From contig NZ_FTMO01000001.1 in the NCBI RefSeq assembly GCF_900156025.1, positions 310,001-374,000 of the forward strand: a stretch of DNA of 64,000 bases, given 5' to 3'. Each line of letters starts with the position of its first letter. The first letter of the stretch is position 1. Position numbers and translations under genes: made by a program. Of the stretch, positions 1-9,600 are shown piece by piece. Under the pieces are notes generated by a model. That model had not been told where the DNA came from and did not search any database. It saw only the letters and a program-made list of their open reading frames with translations. The stretch comes from Allobosea sp. TND4EK4. GTDB lineage: Bacteria; Pseudomonadota; Alphaproteobacteria; Rhizobiales; Beijerinckiaceae.

Positions 1-132
1 GCGGCCCCCGTCGAGCACCTTGGCGCGGACAGCGGCCGTCGCCTCCGCCAGCAAGGCCTCGAAAGCCGGGAGGGCGGCCGTGATCAGCGCGACGGCATTC
101 GCAGGAGCCTTGGCGGCGGCGTGGGCATTCAT
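1..132 (-). CDS. N-terminal fragment of an acyl-CoA dehydrogenase, probably methylsuccinyl-CoA dehydrogenase
   Basis: An ATG at 132 on the minus strand opens a frame that stays open to the window edge (44 codons, beginning MNAHAAAKAPANAV). The Ala-rich start followed by EALLAEATAAVRAKVLDGGR resembles the N-terminal extension that precedes the acyl-CoA dehydrogenase fold in (2S)-methylsuccinyl-CoA dehydrogenases. That enzyme acts in the ethylmalonyl-CoA pathway, and ccrA, which encodes an earlier step of the same pathway, lies just upstream on the same strand. Only 44 residues are visible and none is catalytic, so the identity rests on N-terminal resemblance and context. Another acyl-CoA dehydrogenase, or an unrelated Ala-rich protein, is possible. 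Confidence 0.45.
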   Translation of the reverse strand, partial: MNAHAAAKAPANAVALITAALPAFEALLAEATAAVRAKVLDGGR

Positions 133-215
133 AAACGGCCTCCCTTGTTGCGACGCAGCATAACCGGGCGCCGGAGGAAACCGAAATCAGCCTTTCGGCG
201 AGGACGGTGCCACCG

Positions 216-1094
216 CTATTTCCGGCTGGCGAGCGCCACGCCGAGGATGGTCACCGCCATTCCGGCGACCTGCAACGCATTCAGGCTCTCGCCGAAGAGC
301 AGCCAGGCCTCGACCGCCACCAGGGCCGGCACGAGATAGAGGAAGGTGACGATCCGGGAGACCTCGCCTTTGCGGATCATCAGCAAATAGAGCCAGATCC
401 CCCCGATCGAGAGCACGATGACCGACCAGGCGAGCACCAGCGCCATGGTGAGGTTCCATTCGATCCGCATCGGCTCGAACGCCAAGGCCAGCGGCAGCAC
501 CACGAGCGCGGCGGCGACGTACTGGATCGCCGTCATGGTCCGCAGATCGCCCGAGATCACCCGCGCCTTCTGGTAGAAGGAACCCAAGGTCACGGCGAAC
601 ATGCCGGCGACGTTGATCAACATCGGCAGGAGCACGCCCAGGAGAGCAGCCGGTGGAACATGGGCGAGCTGCGGCTGCAGGACCAGCGCGATACCGACGA
701 AGCCGCAGGCGATGCCGAGCCAGCGGACGGCGGAAATGCGCTCGCCGAGAATGAGCGGCGCGAACAGGGCGGTCAGGATCGGCTGGAGGCCTGCGATGAG
801 CCCGGAGATGCCGGCCGGAAGCCCGTGGCGCACCGCCCACCAGACGCCGGCGAGGTAAAGCCCATGCAACAGCATGCCGGTGATGGCGATGTCGATCACC
901 GCGCGCCGCCCGCGCGGCCAGGGCGCGCCGCTCGCCAGCGCCAGCCCGGCCAGCAGCAGGGCCGCCAGGCTGAAGCGTACGAAGAGAAAGGTCAGCGCGT
1001 CGGCATAGCGGGCCGAATAACCGGCCACCACCCATCCCGTGGACCACAGGAAGGTGAAGACCAACGGCATGGCGCGGACGAAGATTGGCGGCAT
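216..1094 (-). CDS. EamA/DMT-family membrane exporter
   Basis: 292 residues, almost entirely hydrophobic, with about ten predicted membrane helices in two repeated halves of five, the normal architecture of EamA (RhaT/DMT) transporters. The first helix carries the family-like LWSTGWVVAGYSARYADALT start and the C-terminal half ends in MAVTILGVALASRK, typical of the last helix and its short basic tail. Family members export amino acids or other metabolites from the inner membrane; the substrate cannot be told from sequence. It lies between ccrA and the acyl-CoA dehydrogenase gene on the same strand, with short gaps on both sides, so cotranscription is possible. Confidence 0.85.
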   Translation of the reverse strand: MPPIFVRAMPLVFTFLWSTGWVVAGYSARYADALTFLFVRFSLAALLLAGLALASGAPWPRGRRAVIDIAITGMLLHGLYLAGVWWAVRHGLPAGISGLIAGLQPILTALFAPLILGERISAVRWLGIACGFVGIALVLQPQLAHVPPAALLGVLLPMLINVAGMFAVTLGSFYQKARVISGDLRTMTAIQYVAAALVVLPLALAFEPMRIEWNLTMALVLAWSVIVLSIGGIWLYLLMIRKGEVSRIVTFLYLVPALVAVEAWLLFGESLNALQVAGMAVTILGVALASRK

Positions 1095-1209
1095 GATGGC
1101 CCGCTCGATGATGAAAAGCGGGCCTGTCTAGCCATGTTCGGCCGGGCGAGACAGGGGCCGGGCGCCGAAGCGCCATGTCCTGTGCGGGGGAATGATCGCT
1201 GCGCCGCCC

Positions 1210-2490
1210 TCAGCCGCCCAGCGCCTCCACCACATCCTCATAAGTGCGCAGGCCCGTGCGCGGCGCATAGACCAGCACCGACATGTTGCCGGGCGCATGC
1301 TCGTTCTTCCACATCTTGTGATGGGCCAGAGGGATCTTGTCCCAGGGGAAGACCTCCGACATGCAGGGGTCGATGCGGCGGTCGATGACGAACTGGTTGG
1401 CGGCGCTCGCCTGCTTGAGATGGGCGAAATGCGAGCCCTGCACGCGCTTCTGCCGCATCCAGACATAGCGGGCGTCGAAGGTGATGTTGAAGCCGGAGGT
1501 GCCGGCGCAGAACACCACCATGCCGCCGCGCTTCGCCACGAGGCAGGAGACCGGAAAGGTCGCCTCGCCCGGATGCTCGAAGACGATGTCGACATCCTTC
1601 TTTCCGGTGATGTCCCATATCGCCTTGCCGAACTTGCGCGCCTCTTTGGTCCAGTCGTTGTATTCGGGCGAATTGACCTTGGGCATCTGCCCCCAGCAGT
1701 GGAAGTCCTTCCGGTTGATCACGCCCTTGGCACCGAGGCCCAGCACATAGTCGCGCTTGGTCTCGTCCGAGATGACGCCGATCGCGTTGGCGCCCGACGC
1801 GGCGCAAAGCTGCACGCCGAAGACCCCGAGGCCGCCGGACGCGCCCCAGACGAGGACGTTGTCGCCCGGCTTGATGGTGTGCGGGGCGTGGCCGAAGAGC
1901 ATGCGGTAGGCGGTGGCGAGCGTCAGCGTGTAGCAGGCGGCTTCTTCCCAGGCGAGGTGCCGGGGCTTCAGCATCAACTGCCGCGACTGAACGCGGCAGA
2001 ACTGGGCGAAGGAGCCGTCCGGCGTCTCGTAACCCCAGATGCGCTGGCTGGAGGAGAACATCGGGTCCCCGCCATTGCACTCCTCGTCATCGCCGTCGTC
2101 CTGGTTGCAATGGACGATGACCTCGTCGCCGACCTTCCAGCGCTTCACCTTGGAGCCGACCGCCCAGACGATGCCGGCGGCGTCGGAGCCCGCGACGTGG
2201 AACGGCGCCTTGTGAACGTCGAAGGGGGAGATCGGCTGGCCGAGGCCGGCCCAGATCCCGTTGTAGTTGACGCCGCCGGCCATCACGAGGAGCAGGACCT
2301 CCTCCTCGCCGATCGACCAGGTCGGCACCACCTCGACCTGGAAGCTGTCCTGCGGCGGCCCATGGCGGTCACGCCGGATCGCCCAGGCATACATATTCGC
2401 GGGCACATGCCCAAGCGGCGGCAATTCGCCGAGCTCGTAGAGGTCCTTGGGCTTGCTGCGGGACTGCGCGGCGGGCTGCGGCTGCGGCAT
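1210..2490 (-). CDS. ccrA: Crotonyl-CoA carboxylase/reductase
   Basis: 426 residues, a full-length medium-chain dehydrogenase/reductase of the Ccr type. It reductively carboxylates crotonyl-CoA with NADPH and CO2 to ethylmalonyl-CoA, the key step of the ethylmalonyl-CoA pathway for acetyl-CoA assimilation. The family start KDLYELGELPPLGHVPANMYAW, the VNYNGIWAGLG segment, the nucleotide-binding loop VWGASGGLGVFGVQL and the DIVFEHPGEATFPVS stretch are all present. The ATG at 2490 is preferred over an in-frame start 28 codons further up because GGGAGA lies just before it and the protein then begins at the conserved N-terminus. There is no sign of damage. Confidence 0.95.
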   Translation of the reverse strand: MPQPQPAAQSRSKPKDLYELGELPPLGHVPANMYAWAIRRDRHGPPQDSFQVEVVPTWSIGEEEVLLLVMAGGVNYNGIWAGLGQPISPFDVHKAPFHVAGSDAAGIVWAVGSKVKRWKVGDEVIVHCNQDDGDDEECNGGDPMFSSSQRIWGYETPDGSFAQFCRVQSRQLMLKPRHLAWEEAACYTLTLATAYRMLFGHAPHTIKPGDNVLVWGASGGLGVFGVQLCAASGANAIGVISDETKRDYVLGLGAKGVINRKDFHCWGQMPKVNSPEYNDWTKEARKFGKAIWDITGKKDVDIVFEHPGEATFPVSCLVAKRGGMVVFCAGTSGFNITFDARYVWMRQKRVQGSHFAHLKQASAANQFVIDRRIDPCMSEVFPWDKIPLAHHKMWKNEHAPGNMSVLVYAPRTGLRTYEDVVEALGG

Positions 2491-2682
2491 CGTCGTCTCC
2501 CTTATGCCCGCCTTTCCGGAATGGCGGTGGCGGTTTGGAAACCGATTGATGCATCTTATGTTGCACCGCGCCATTGTCCGAAGGAAGCATGCCGCAGCGC
2601 GAAGACCGGGAACCTCGCCTTTCGTTACGCAATGGCGAGATGACAGCGTATGGTCGGCTGCGCGGCGCTAGGAATTCAAGCG

Positions 2683-2985
2683 ATGCACACTGTTCTGACA
2701 ATGGTGGGGCTGCCAGAGCCCCCACTCCCCTTTTTGATCCTGATGCTGGCCATACTGAGCCTCGCCGTCCTGCTGTTCGGCTGGATCGCGGATCTGCTCC
2801 TCGGGTCAGCCGCGTTCGGGACCCTGATGAACAGCATGATCGTGCTGGTGGGGGCCTTCGCCGGCGCCTGGCTCTGGCAGCGCTACGGTGTCCCGACGCG
2901 GTTTCCCGCCGAGGTCGTGCGAACTGTGATCGCAACCGGCTCCGGGCTGCTGCTGCTGATCGGGATGGCCGTGATCCGGCCGTGA
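2683..2985 (+). CDS. Small three-helix membrane protein of unknown function
   Basis: 100 residues from the ATG at 2683, which has AGGA about 10 bases upstream; an in-frame start 11 codons earlier lacks this. Three hydrophobic stretches are visible (residues about 15-38, 45-65 and 82-98), the middle one preceded by GWIADLLLGS. I do not recognise the family. It is divergent from ccrA and converges with the cysteine-synthase-like gene, leaving three bases between the stop codons. Confidence 0.7.
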   Translation: MHTVLTMVGLPEPPLPFLILMLAILSLAVLLFGWIADLLLGSAAFGTLMNSMIVLVGAFAGAWLWQRYGVPTRFPAEVVRTVIATGSGLLLLIGMAVIRP

Positions 2986-2988
2986 CGG

Positions 2989-3921
2989 TCAGCTTTCGAG
3001 CCTCGCGGCGAAGCTGTTCAGGTATTTCATCCCGGTGTCGCACATCAGAGTGACGACGGTCGCGCCCGGGACGAGGCGTTCGGCCAGACGCAATGCGGCC
3101 GTGACATTGCCGCCGGTCGAGGTGCCCGCGAAAAGCCCCTCCTCCCGCGCCAGACGCAACGCCATCGCCGTCGCCTCATCCGTCGAGACCGGCTCGATGG
3201 CGTCGACGAGGTCGGCCCGCCAGAGCGGCACGACATAGCCGGCGCCGATGCCGTCGATCTTGTGCGCACCGGTCGGGCCGCCCGACAGCACCGCGGATTC
3301 GGCCGGCTCGACGGCCACCAGCGAGACCTTGGGATCACGCCTGAGCAATGCTTCGCCCGTCCCGCGCAGGGAGGCAGCCGTGCCGACGCTCTGGACGAAG
3401 CCCTCGATGCGACCGCCGGTCTGCTCCCAGATCTCATCCGCCAGCCGGTCATAGGCCGCGAGCTGGTCGGTGTTGCGCATCTGATCGGTCCAGAAGGCCC
3501 CCGTCTCGGCCGCGATGACGCGGGCCGCCTCGATCATGTCCTTCGTCAGCTTTTCGGTCATGCGGCCGGATTCGCTGGGGATGATCGTCAGCTCGGCCCC
3601 GAGCAGGCGCATATGAGTGAGTTTTTCGCGAGCGAAAGCGTCCGACGTGACGATGTGCAGGCGGTAGCCCTTCACCGCGCAGACCTGCGCGAGCGAAACG
3701 CCGGTGCTGCCGCCGGTGTATTCGACGACACTGCCCCCGGGCTTGAGCCGCCCATCGCGCTCGGCCGCCTCGATCATCGCCAGGGCCATCCGGTCCTTCA
3801 TGCTGCCGGTCGGGTTTTCGCTCTCGATCTTCAGCAGGACTCGCGCGCCGTTCCTCGGCAAGATCCGGCGCAGCGGCAGGAGCGTGGTGCCGCCGATGCG
3901 GCTCAGAATGTCGATGGGCAT
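2989..3921 (-). CDS. PLP-dependent cysteine synthase family enzyme
   Basis: 310 residues, fold type II PLP enzyme. The PLP lysine is K42 in ENPTGSMKDRMA, the phosphate/substrate loop is TGGSTGVSLA (69-78), and the C-terminal GTSTGGN and CDTGMKYL motifs match O-acetylserine sulfhydrylases and cystathionine-beta-synthase-like enzymes. It probably makes cysteine from O-acetylserine or handles a related beta-substituted amino acid. The ATG at 3921 is chosen (GGGGA upstream) over an in-frame TTG six codons earlier. It is transcribed divergently from a MarR regulator across a strong inverted repeat, so it is probably the regulator's target. Confidence 0.9.
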   Translation of the reverse strand: MPIDILSRIGGTTLLPLRRILPRNGARVLLKIESENPTGSMKDRMALAMIEAAERDGRLKPGGSVVEYTGGSTGVSLAQVCAVKGYRLHIVTSDAFAREKLTHMRLLGAELTIIPSESGRMTEKLTKDMIEAARVIAAETGAFWTDQMRNTDQLAAYDRLADEIWEQTGGRIEGFVQSVGTAASLRGTGEALLRRDPKVSLVAVEPAESAVLSGGPTGAHKIDGIGAGYVVPLWRADLVDAIEPVSTDEATAMALRLAREEGLFAGTSTGGNVTAALRLAERLVPGATVVTLMCDTGMKYLNSFAARLES

Positions 3922-3939
3922 GGCGGTCCCCGAAGGCAA

Positions 3940-3974
3940 TTACATGTATATGCAATTATTGCATCTACATGTAA
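3940..3974. promoter_or_regulatory. Near-perfect inverted repeat, probable MarR operator
   Basis: Two 16-base arms, ttacatgtatatgcaa (3940-3955) and ttgcatctacatgtaa (3959-3974), pair with a single mismatch around a 3-base centre. The site lies between the divergent cysteine-synthase-like gene and marR, starting 18 bases upstream of the former and ending 13 bases before the latter. The length and position fit a dimeric winged-helix repressor that controls both genes. Confidence 0.85.
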
Positions 3975-3987
3975 ATTCCGATTCGCC

Positions 3988-4443
3988 ATGAAGGGAGAGA
4001 GCAGATTGCGGGACGACGTACGGATGCTGGCCGCCAGCTGCGCCGGCTTGGCCATCCGGCAAGCCGCGCGGCGGGTCACGCAGTTCTATGAAGATGCGTT
4101 GCAGGACAGCGGATTGAGCGTCGCCCAACTCGGCCTCATGGCGGTTATCGCGACGAACGAGGACGACCGCATGGCGGCGCTGGCGGCGCGAGCCGGTCTC
4201 GATCCCTCGACATTGTCGCGCAATCTGAGAGGGCTGGAGCGCGACGGGCTGATCGAGATCGCGTCTGTGGAGAAGGACCTGCGCCGCCGCGCGGTCTGGC
4301 TGACGGAGAGCGGGCTCAGGCGCCTTCAAGGGGCCTTGCCGGCCTGGAAGGCCACCCAGACCCGGATCGCGGAGCTCTTCCCGGCCGATCTGCTGCAACG
4401 GATCGCAGTGGCAGGCGAAAAGCTCGCCGAGCGGGAAGATTGA
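3988..4443 (+). CDS. MarR-family transcriptional regulator
   Basis: 151 residues with the winged-helix core from about 45 to 110: LGLMAVIATNEDDRMAALA, then the recognition helix LDPSTLSRNLRGLERDGLI and the wing EKDLRRRAVWLTESG. The ATG at 3988 is used, but an in-frame TTG at 4006 has GGGAGAG at a better distance and may be the real start. Probably an autoregulator that also represses the divergent PLP enzyme through the inverted repeat between them. The ligand is unknown. Confidence 0.88.
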   Translation: MKGESRLRDDVRMLAASCAGLAIRQAARRVTQFYEDALQDSGLSVAQLGLMAVIATNEDDRMAALAARAGLDPSTLSRNLRGLERDGLIEIASVEKDLRRRAVWLTESGLRRLQGALPAWKATQTRIAELFPADLLQRIAVAGEKLAERED

Positions 4444-4446
4444 ACC

Positions 4447-5208
4447 TCAGGCCGCGCCACTCCGGCTGGCGGCGAGCATGTAGTTCACATCCATGTCGCG
4501 CGAGGCGCTCCAGCGGCCGGTCAGCGGGTTGAAGACCACGCCGGTCTGCGTGCCGATCGTGAAGCCGTTGCCCTCGATCGCTCCGCCGAGCTCCGATGGC
4601 GTCACGAATTTCTCCCAGTCATGCGTGCCCTTCGGCAGCCAGCGCAGCACGTATTCGGCACCGACGATCGCCAGCGCATAGGATTTCAGCGTGCGGTTGA
4701 GCGTCGCCATCACCAGCAGGCCATCTGGCTTCACCGCCGCGCAGCAGGCGGCGACGAAGGCCTCGACATCGGCGACGTGCTCGACCACCTCCATGGCCAG
4801 CACGATGTCGAAGCGCCTCCCCGCTTCCACGACGGCCTCGATCGTCTCCTGCCGGTAGTCGATCGCCAGCCCGGCGGCCTCGGCATGGGCCCGCGCCACC
4901 GCGATGTTCGTCGGCGCGGGATCAAGTCCCGTCACCTCGGCACCGAGCCGCGCCAGCGGCTCGCACAGAACGCCTCCGCCGCAACCGATATCGACCAGGC
5001 TGAGGCCGTCGAGCGCGCGCATGCGCTTGGGGTCGCGGCCGAAGCGGGCGCAGGCCTCGTCGCGGACGAAGCCGAGACGCACGGGATTGAACTTGTGCAG
5101 GACCGCCATCGGCCCCTTCGGATCCCACCAATCGCGGGCGATGGCCTCGAAGCGGGCGACCTCGGCAGGGTCGATCGTCGAACCGGTGCGTTCCGCCGTG
5201 GCTGCCAT
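4447..5208 (-). CDS. ubiG: Ubiquinone biosynthesis O-methyltransferase
   Basis: 253 residues, SAM-dependent methyltransferase that performs both O-methylations of the ubiquinone ring. Motif I is VDIGCGGGVLCEPLARLGAEVTG-like (spanning about residues 64-86), the post-I acidic residue lies in GLDPAPTNI, and the UbiG-type segments FEAIARDWWDPKGPMAVLH, LAMEVVEHV and NRTLKSYALAIVGAEYVLRW follow. The start at 5208 gives the usual family length and has a purine-rich stretch upstream. It is convergent with marR and divergent from lysC. Confidence 0.95.
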   Translation of the reverse strand: MAATAERTGSTIDPAEVARFEAIARDWWDPKGPMAVLHKFNPVRLGFVRDEACARFGRDPKRMRALDGLSLVDIGCGGGVLCEPLARLGAEVTGLDPAPTNIAVARAHAEAAGLAIDYRQETIEAVVEAGRRFDIVLAMEVVEHVADVEAFVAACCAAVKPDGLLVMATLNRTLKSYALAIVGAEYVLRWLPKGTHDWEKFVTPSELGGAIEGNGFTIGTQTGVVFNPLTGRWSASRDMDVNYMLAASRSGAA

Positions 5209-5348
5209 GAACCCGCTTCCTCTCCCATCCGGCCGCATTGACACCACGTCCGGGGCCCGTCATCTACACCCGCCCCGCGCGTCGCGCGAGGGCGACGTTT
5301 CGCCCCGGCCGCGCGGCCGGGGCTCCTATACGAGAGCCTGAAGCCATC

Positions 5349-6587
5349 ATGGCCCGTCTGGTGATGAAATTCGGCGGCACCTCCGTCGCCACGGTCGAGC
5401 GGATCAAGAACGCGGCGCGCCACGTCAAACGCGAGTTCGACGCCGGCCATCAGGTCGCGGTCGTCGTCTCAGCCATGTCGGGCAAGACCAATGAGCTGGT
5501 GGCCTGGTGCAAGGAAGCCTCGCCGCTCTACGACCAGGCCGAGTACGACGCGGTCGTCGCCTCGGGCGAGCAGGTCACGTCGGGGCTGATGGCGATCGTG
5601 CTCAAGGAGATGGGCATCCCGGCCCGCTCCTGGCAGGGTTGGCAGATCCCGCTCTACGGCTCCGACGCGCATGGCGCGGCCCGGATCGTCGATGTCGACG
5701 GGGCCGGCATCATCGCGGGCTTCGATCGCAATCGCGAGGTCGCGGTCTGCTCCGGCTTCCAAGGCGTGCATGCCGAGACGCGCCGCATCGTGACGCTCGG
5801 GCGCGGCGGTTCGGACACCAGCGCGGTCGCGCTCGCCGCGGGCCTGAAGGCGGATCGCTGCGACATCTACACCGATGTGGACGGCGTCTACACCACCGAC
5901 CCGCGCGTGGTGCCGAAGGCCCGGCGCATGGAGAAGGTCTCCTTCGAGGAGATGCTGGAGATGGCCTCGCTCGGCTCCAAGGTGCTGCAGGTGCGCTCTG
6001 TCGAGATCGCCATGACGCAGCGCGTGCCGACCTATGTGCGCTCCTCCTTCGACGACCCCGAAAACCCCAATCCTGGCACCCTCATCTGCGACGAGGACGA
6101 CATCGTGGAACAGCAGATCGTCACCGGCATCGCCTTCTCCCGGGACGAAGCCCAGATCACGCTCCGGCGCGTGGCCGACAAGCCCGGCGTCGCAGCGACG
6201 ATCTTCGGCCCGCTGGCCGACGCCAACATCAATGTCGACATGATCATCCAGGTCGTCTCGGATGACCAGGCGACCACGGACATCACCTTCACCGTGCCGA
6301 CGGCCGATTACGAGCGCGCCCGCACGCTGCTGGAAAGCAAGCGCGACAGCATCGAGTACCAGGATATCCAGGGCGCGACCGATGTGGTGAAGGTCTCGGC
6401 GATCGGCATCGGCATGCGCTCCCATGCCGGGGTCGCCGCCCGCGCCTTCCGCGCGCTCGCCGAAAAGGGCATCAACATCCGCGCCATCACCACCTCCGAG
6501 ATCAAGTTCTCGGTGCTGATCGACGCTGCCTATACCGAGCTGGCGGTGCGCACGCTGCACTCGCTTTACGGGCTGGACGCGGCCTGA
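5349..6587 (+). CDS. lysC: Aspartate kinase
   Basis: 412 residues. It phosphorylates aspartate at the entry to the lysine, threonine, methionine and diaminopimelate pathways. The start MARLVMKFGGTSVA holds the kinase nucleotide-binding KFGG motif, GRGGSDTSAVALA and YTDVDGVYTTDPR are the catalytic-domain signatures, and two ACT domains follow (about 265-340 and 345-412), so feedback inhibition is expected. The length is the normal monofunctional class. The ATG at 5349 is set by the conserved N-terminus; the frame is open upstream but reads as low-complexity Arg/Pro. Confidence 0.96.
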   Translation: MARLVMKFGGTSVATVERIKNAARHVKREFDAGHQVAVVVSAMSGKTNELVAWCKEASPLYDQAEYDAVVASGEQVTSGLMAIVLKEMGIPARSWQGWQIPLYGSDAHGAARIVDVDGAGIIAGFDRNREVAVCSGFQGVHAETRRIVTLGRGGSDTSAVALAAGLKADRCDIYTDVDGVYTTDPRVVPKARRMEKVSFEEMLEMASLGSKVLQVRSVEIAMTQRVPTYVRSSFDDPENPNPGTLICDEDDIVEQQIVTGIAFSRDEAQITLRRVADKPGVAATIFGPLADANINVDMIIQVVSDDQATTDITFTVPTADYERARTLLESKRDSIEYQDIQGATDVVKVSAIGIGMRSHAGVAARAFRALAEKGINIRAITTSEIKFSVLIDAAYTELAVRTLHSLYGLDAA

Positions 6588-6610
6588 GGCGCTCCAGGCA
6601 CCGGAACGCG

Positions 6611-6648
6611 AAAAAGGCCGCCGCCTCGTCCGAGGCGGCGGCCTTTTT
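6611..6648. terminator. Bidirectional intrinsic terminator between lysC and the RND gene
   Basis: A perfect 18-base inverted repeat (arms 6611-6628 and 6631-6648, two-base loop) with five A on one side and five T on the other. It sits between two convergent genes and would end transcription from both sides. Confidence 0.93.
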
Positions 6649-6662
6649 CATGACCTGAGCCT

Positions 6663-9600
6663 CTACTCCGCCGGATGCGTGATAGCCGTAGCGTGCTTCT
6701 TGCTCCGGAACAGCCCGCCGAGCTTCCCCAGCCCCGTCTGGAGCCTGTCCATGTAGAGGAACAGGACCGGGGTGATGAACAGCGTCAACACCTGGGAGAT
6801 CATCAGGCCGCCGACGACGACGATACCGAGCGGCTGGCGCAGCTCCGCGCTCGCTCCGGCGCCGAGCGCGATCGGCAGCGTGCCCATCAGCGCTGCGAGC
6901 GTGGTCATGATGATCGGCCGGAACCGCATGATGCAGGCCTTGTGGATGGCCTCCTTCGCCGGCATGCCCTCGCGCTGAAGCACCAGCGCTACGTCGATCA
7001 TCATGATCGCGTTCTTCTTGACGATGCCGATCAGCATCAGCAGCCCGATGATCGCGATGACCGAAAGATCCATGTCGAAGAGCCTGAGCGCGCCCAGTGC
7101 GCCGATCGCCGCCGAAGGCAGGCCGGTCAGGATCGTCAGCGGGTGAATGAAGCTCTCATAGAGGATGCCGAGCACGATATAGATCGTCAGGATCGCGCCG
7201 GCGATCAGCAGGCCCTGGTTCGCCAGCGAATCCCGGAAGGTCTTTGCGGTGCCGGCGAGCGTCGTCGTGATCGACTTCGGCAGCCCGATGCGCTCCTTGA
7301 TCGCATCGATGTGGTTGACGCTGTCGCCGAGTGCAACGCCCGGCGGCAGGTTGTAGGAGATCGTCACGGCCGGGAGCTGGCCGAGCTGGTTCACCGTGAG
7401 CTGCCCGGCCGTGCGCTGGATGCGTGCCAAGGCGCCCAGCGGCACCAGCGTGCCGGTCTTGGTGCGGACGCGTATGGCGTTCAGGCGCTCGGGCGTCCAC
7501 TGGTCGTTGGGATTGAACTCGACGACGACCTGATAGCTGTCGCCGGTGGTGTAGATGGTGGAGACCTGCCGCACGCCGAAGCCGGAATAGAGCGTCGAGC
7601 GCAGCACGTCGGTGCCGATGCCGAGCTGGTCGGCCTTGTCCTTGTCCACGGCGATCGTGGCCTGGAGGGCATCGTTCTGCAGGTCGGTGTTGACGTCGAG
7701 GAAGGCGGCGCGGTCCTGCGCCATCGCGTCGGCAAGCTTCAGGGCCCAGTCGTTCATCTGGCCCTGATCGAGGCTCTGGACGACAAGCTGGTACTGGCTC
7801 TTCGACGAGCGCGCTCCGATCTGGAGGTTCTGGACCGGGGTCATATAGGCGTTGATGCCGGCGACCTGTGCGAGTTCCCGGCGCAGCGATGCGAGCACGA
7901 CGGCGAGCTTCGGCCGCTGGTCGCGCGGCTTCAGCTCGACGAAGAGGCGCCCGGCATTCAGCGCGCCGGCGTTGCCGTTGCTCCCGACGGACGAGGCGAC
8001 ATGGGCGACATAGGGCGACTTGCGGAAGACGTTCGCGACTTCGTTCTGCAGCTTCTGCATGGCGGGGAAGGAAATATCCTGCCGCGCCTCGGTCGAAACC
8101 GAGAGTTGGCCGATATCCTCCTGCGGAAAGAAGCCCTTCGGCGTGGTCTGCATCAGCCAGACGGTGCCCGCCATCGTGGCGAAGAAGGCGAGCAGCATCA
8201 GCGGCTGGAAGCGCAGGCAGAAGGCCAGTCCCCGGTCGTAGCCGCGCAGGACGGCGTCGAAGCCGCGCTCGAGCGTGCGGCCGAACCCGTTTTCCCGATG
8301 GTGCTCGGAATAGCCGGAGAGCAGGCGCGAGCACAGCATCGGCGTCAGCGTCAGCGAGACGAAGGCCGAGGCCAGGATCGAGACCGTCACCACCACCGCG
8401 AACTCGTTGAAGATGCGGCCGATGACGCCGCCCATCAGCAGCACCGGAATGAACACGGCGACCAGCGAAAGCGAGATCGAGATGATGGTGAAGCCGATTT
8501 CGCCTGCGCCCTCGAGCGCCGCATCGAAGGCCGACAGCCCATCCTCCTCCATGTGGCGGACGATGTTCTCCAGCATGACGATGGCGTCGTCGACCACGAG
8601 GCCGACCGACAACGTGAGACCCAGCAGCGAGATGTTGTCGATGGAGAAATTGAGCGCGTACATCACCGCCAGCGTGCCGATGATCGAGATCGGCACCGCC
8701 ACGGCCGGGATGAAGGTGGCGGCGACCCGGCGCAGGAAGACGAAGATCACCATCACAACGAGCGCGATGGTGAGCAGCAACGTGAACTGCACGTCCTCCA
8801 CCGCCTGGCGGATCGAGGTCGAGCGGTCGTTGAGCAGCGAGAGCGAGGCGGCGCCCGGCAACTGCTCCTCGAAGGCCGGGAGCATGGCCTTGACCCGGTC
8901 GACCACCTCGACGGTGTTGGCATCGGGCTGGCGCTGAACGGCGAGCACGATCGACGGGACGCCGTCGAACTGGCTGCGGGTCCGGGTGTTCTCGACCGAG
9001 TCGATCACCGTCGCGACATCGCCGAGCCGCACCGGCTTGCCCGAGCGCGTCGTCACGATGGTGTTCGCGAACTGCCTGGCGTTGGCGAGCTGGGTGTTGG
9101 CCTGGATCGTCAGTTGTTGGGCGTTGTTCTGGAGCGTTCCGACCGGCGTATTGGCGTTGGTCGCCGTGATCGCGGCCTGCAACTCGTCGACGCCGATGCC
9201 CCGCGCGGCGAGCGCCGTAGGATCGATCTGGATGCGCACGGCATATTTCTGGCTGCCCCAGATCAGCACCTGCGCGACCCCGTCGACGGTGGAGAGCGCC
9301 GGGGAGATGACCTGCTGCGCGAAGGCGTCCAGCTGCGAGAGCGGCACGACGTCGCTCTTGAGCGCCAGCAGGATGATCGGCGCGTCGGCGGGATTCACCT
9401 TGCGGTAGCTCGGCGGCGTCGTCATCTCGAGCGGCAGCTGGCGCTGGGTGCGCGCGATGGCCGCCTGCACGTCGGCTGCCGCCGCGTCGATGTCCCGGTT
9501 CAGCACGAACTGGATCGCGATCGAGGTCGAGCCCAATGCATTCGAGGTCGAAATCGAATCGATGCCGGCGATGGTCGCGAACTGCTTGATGAGGGGCGTC

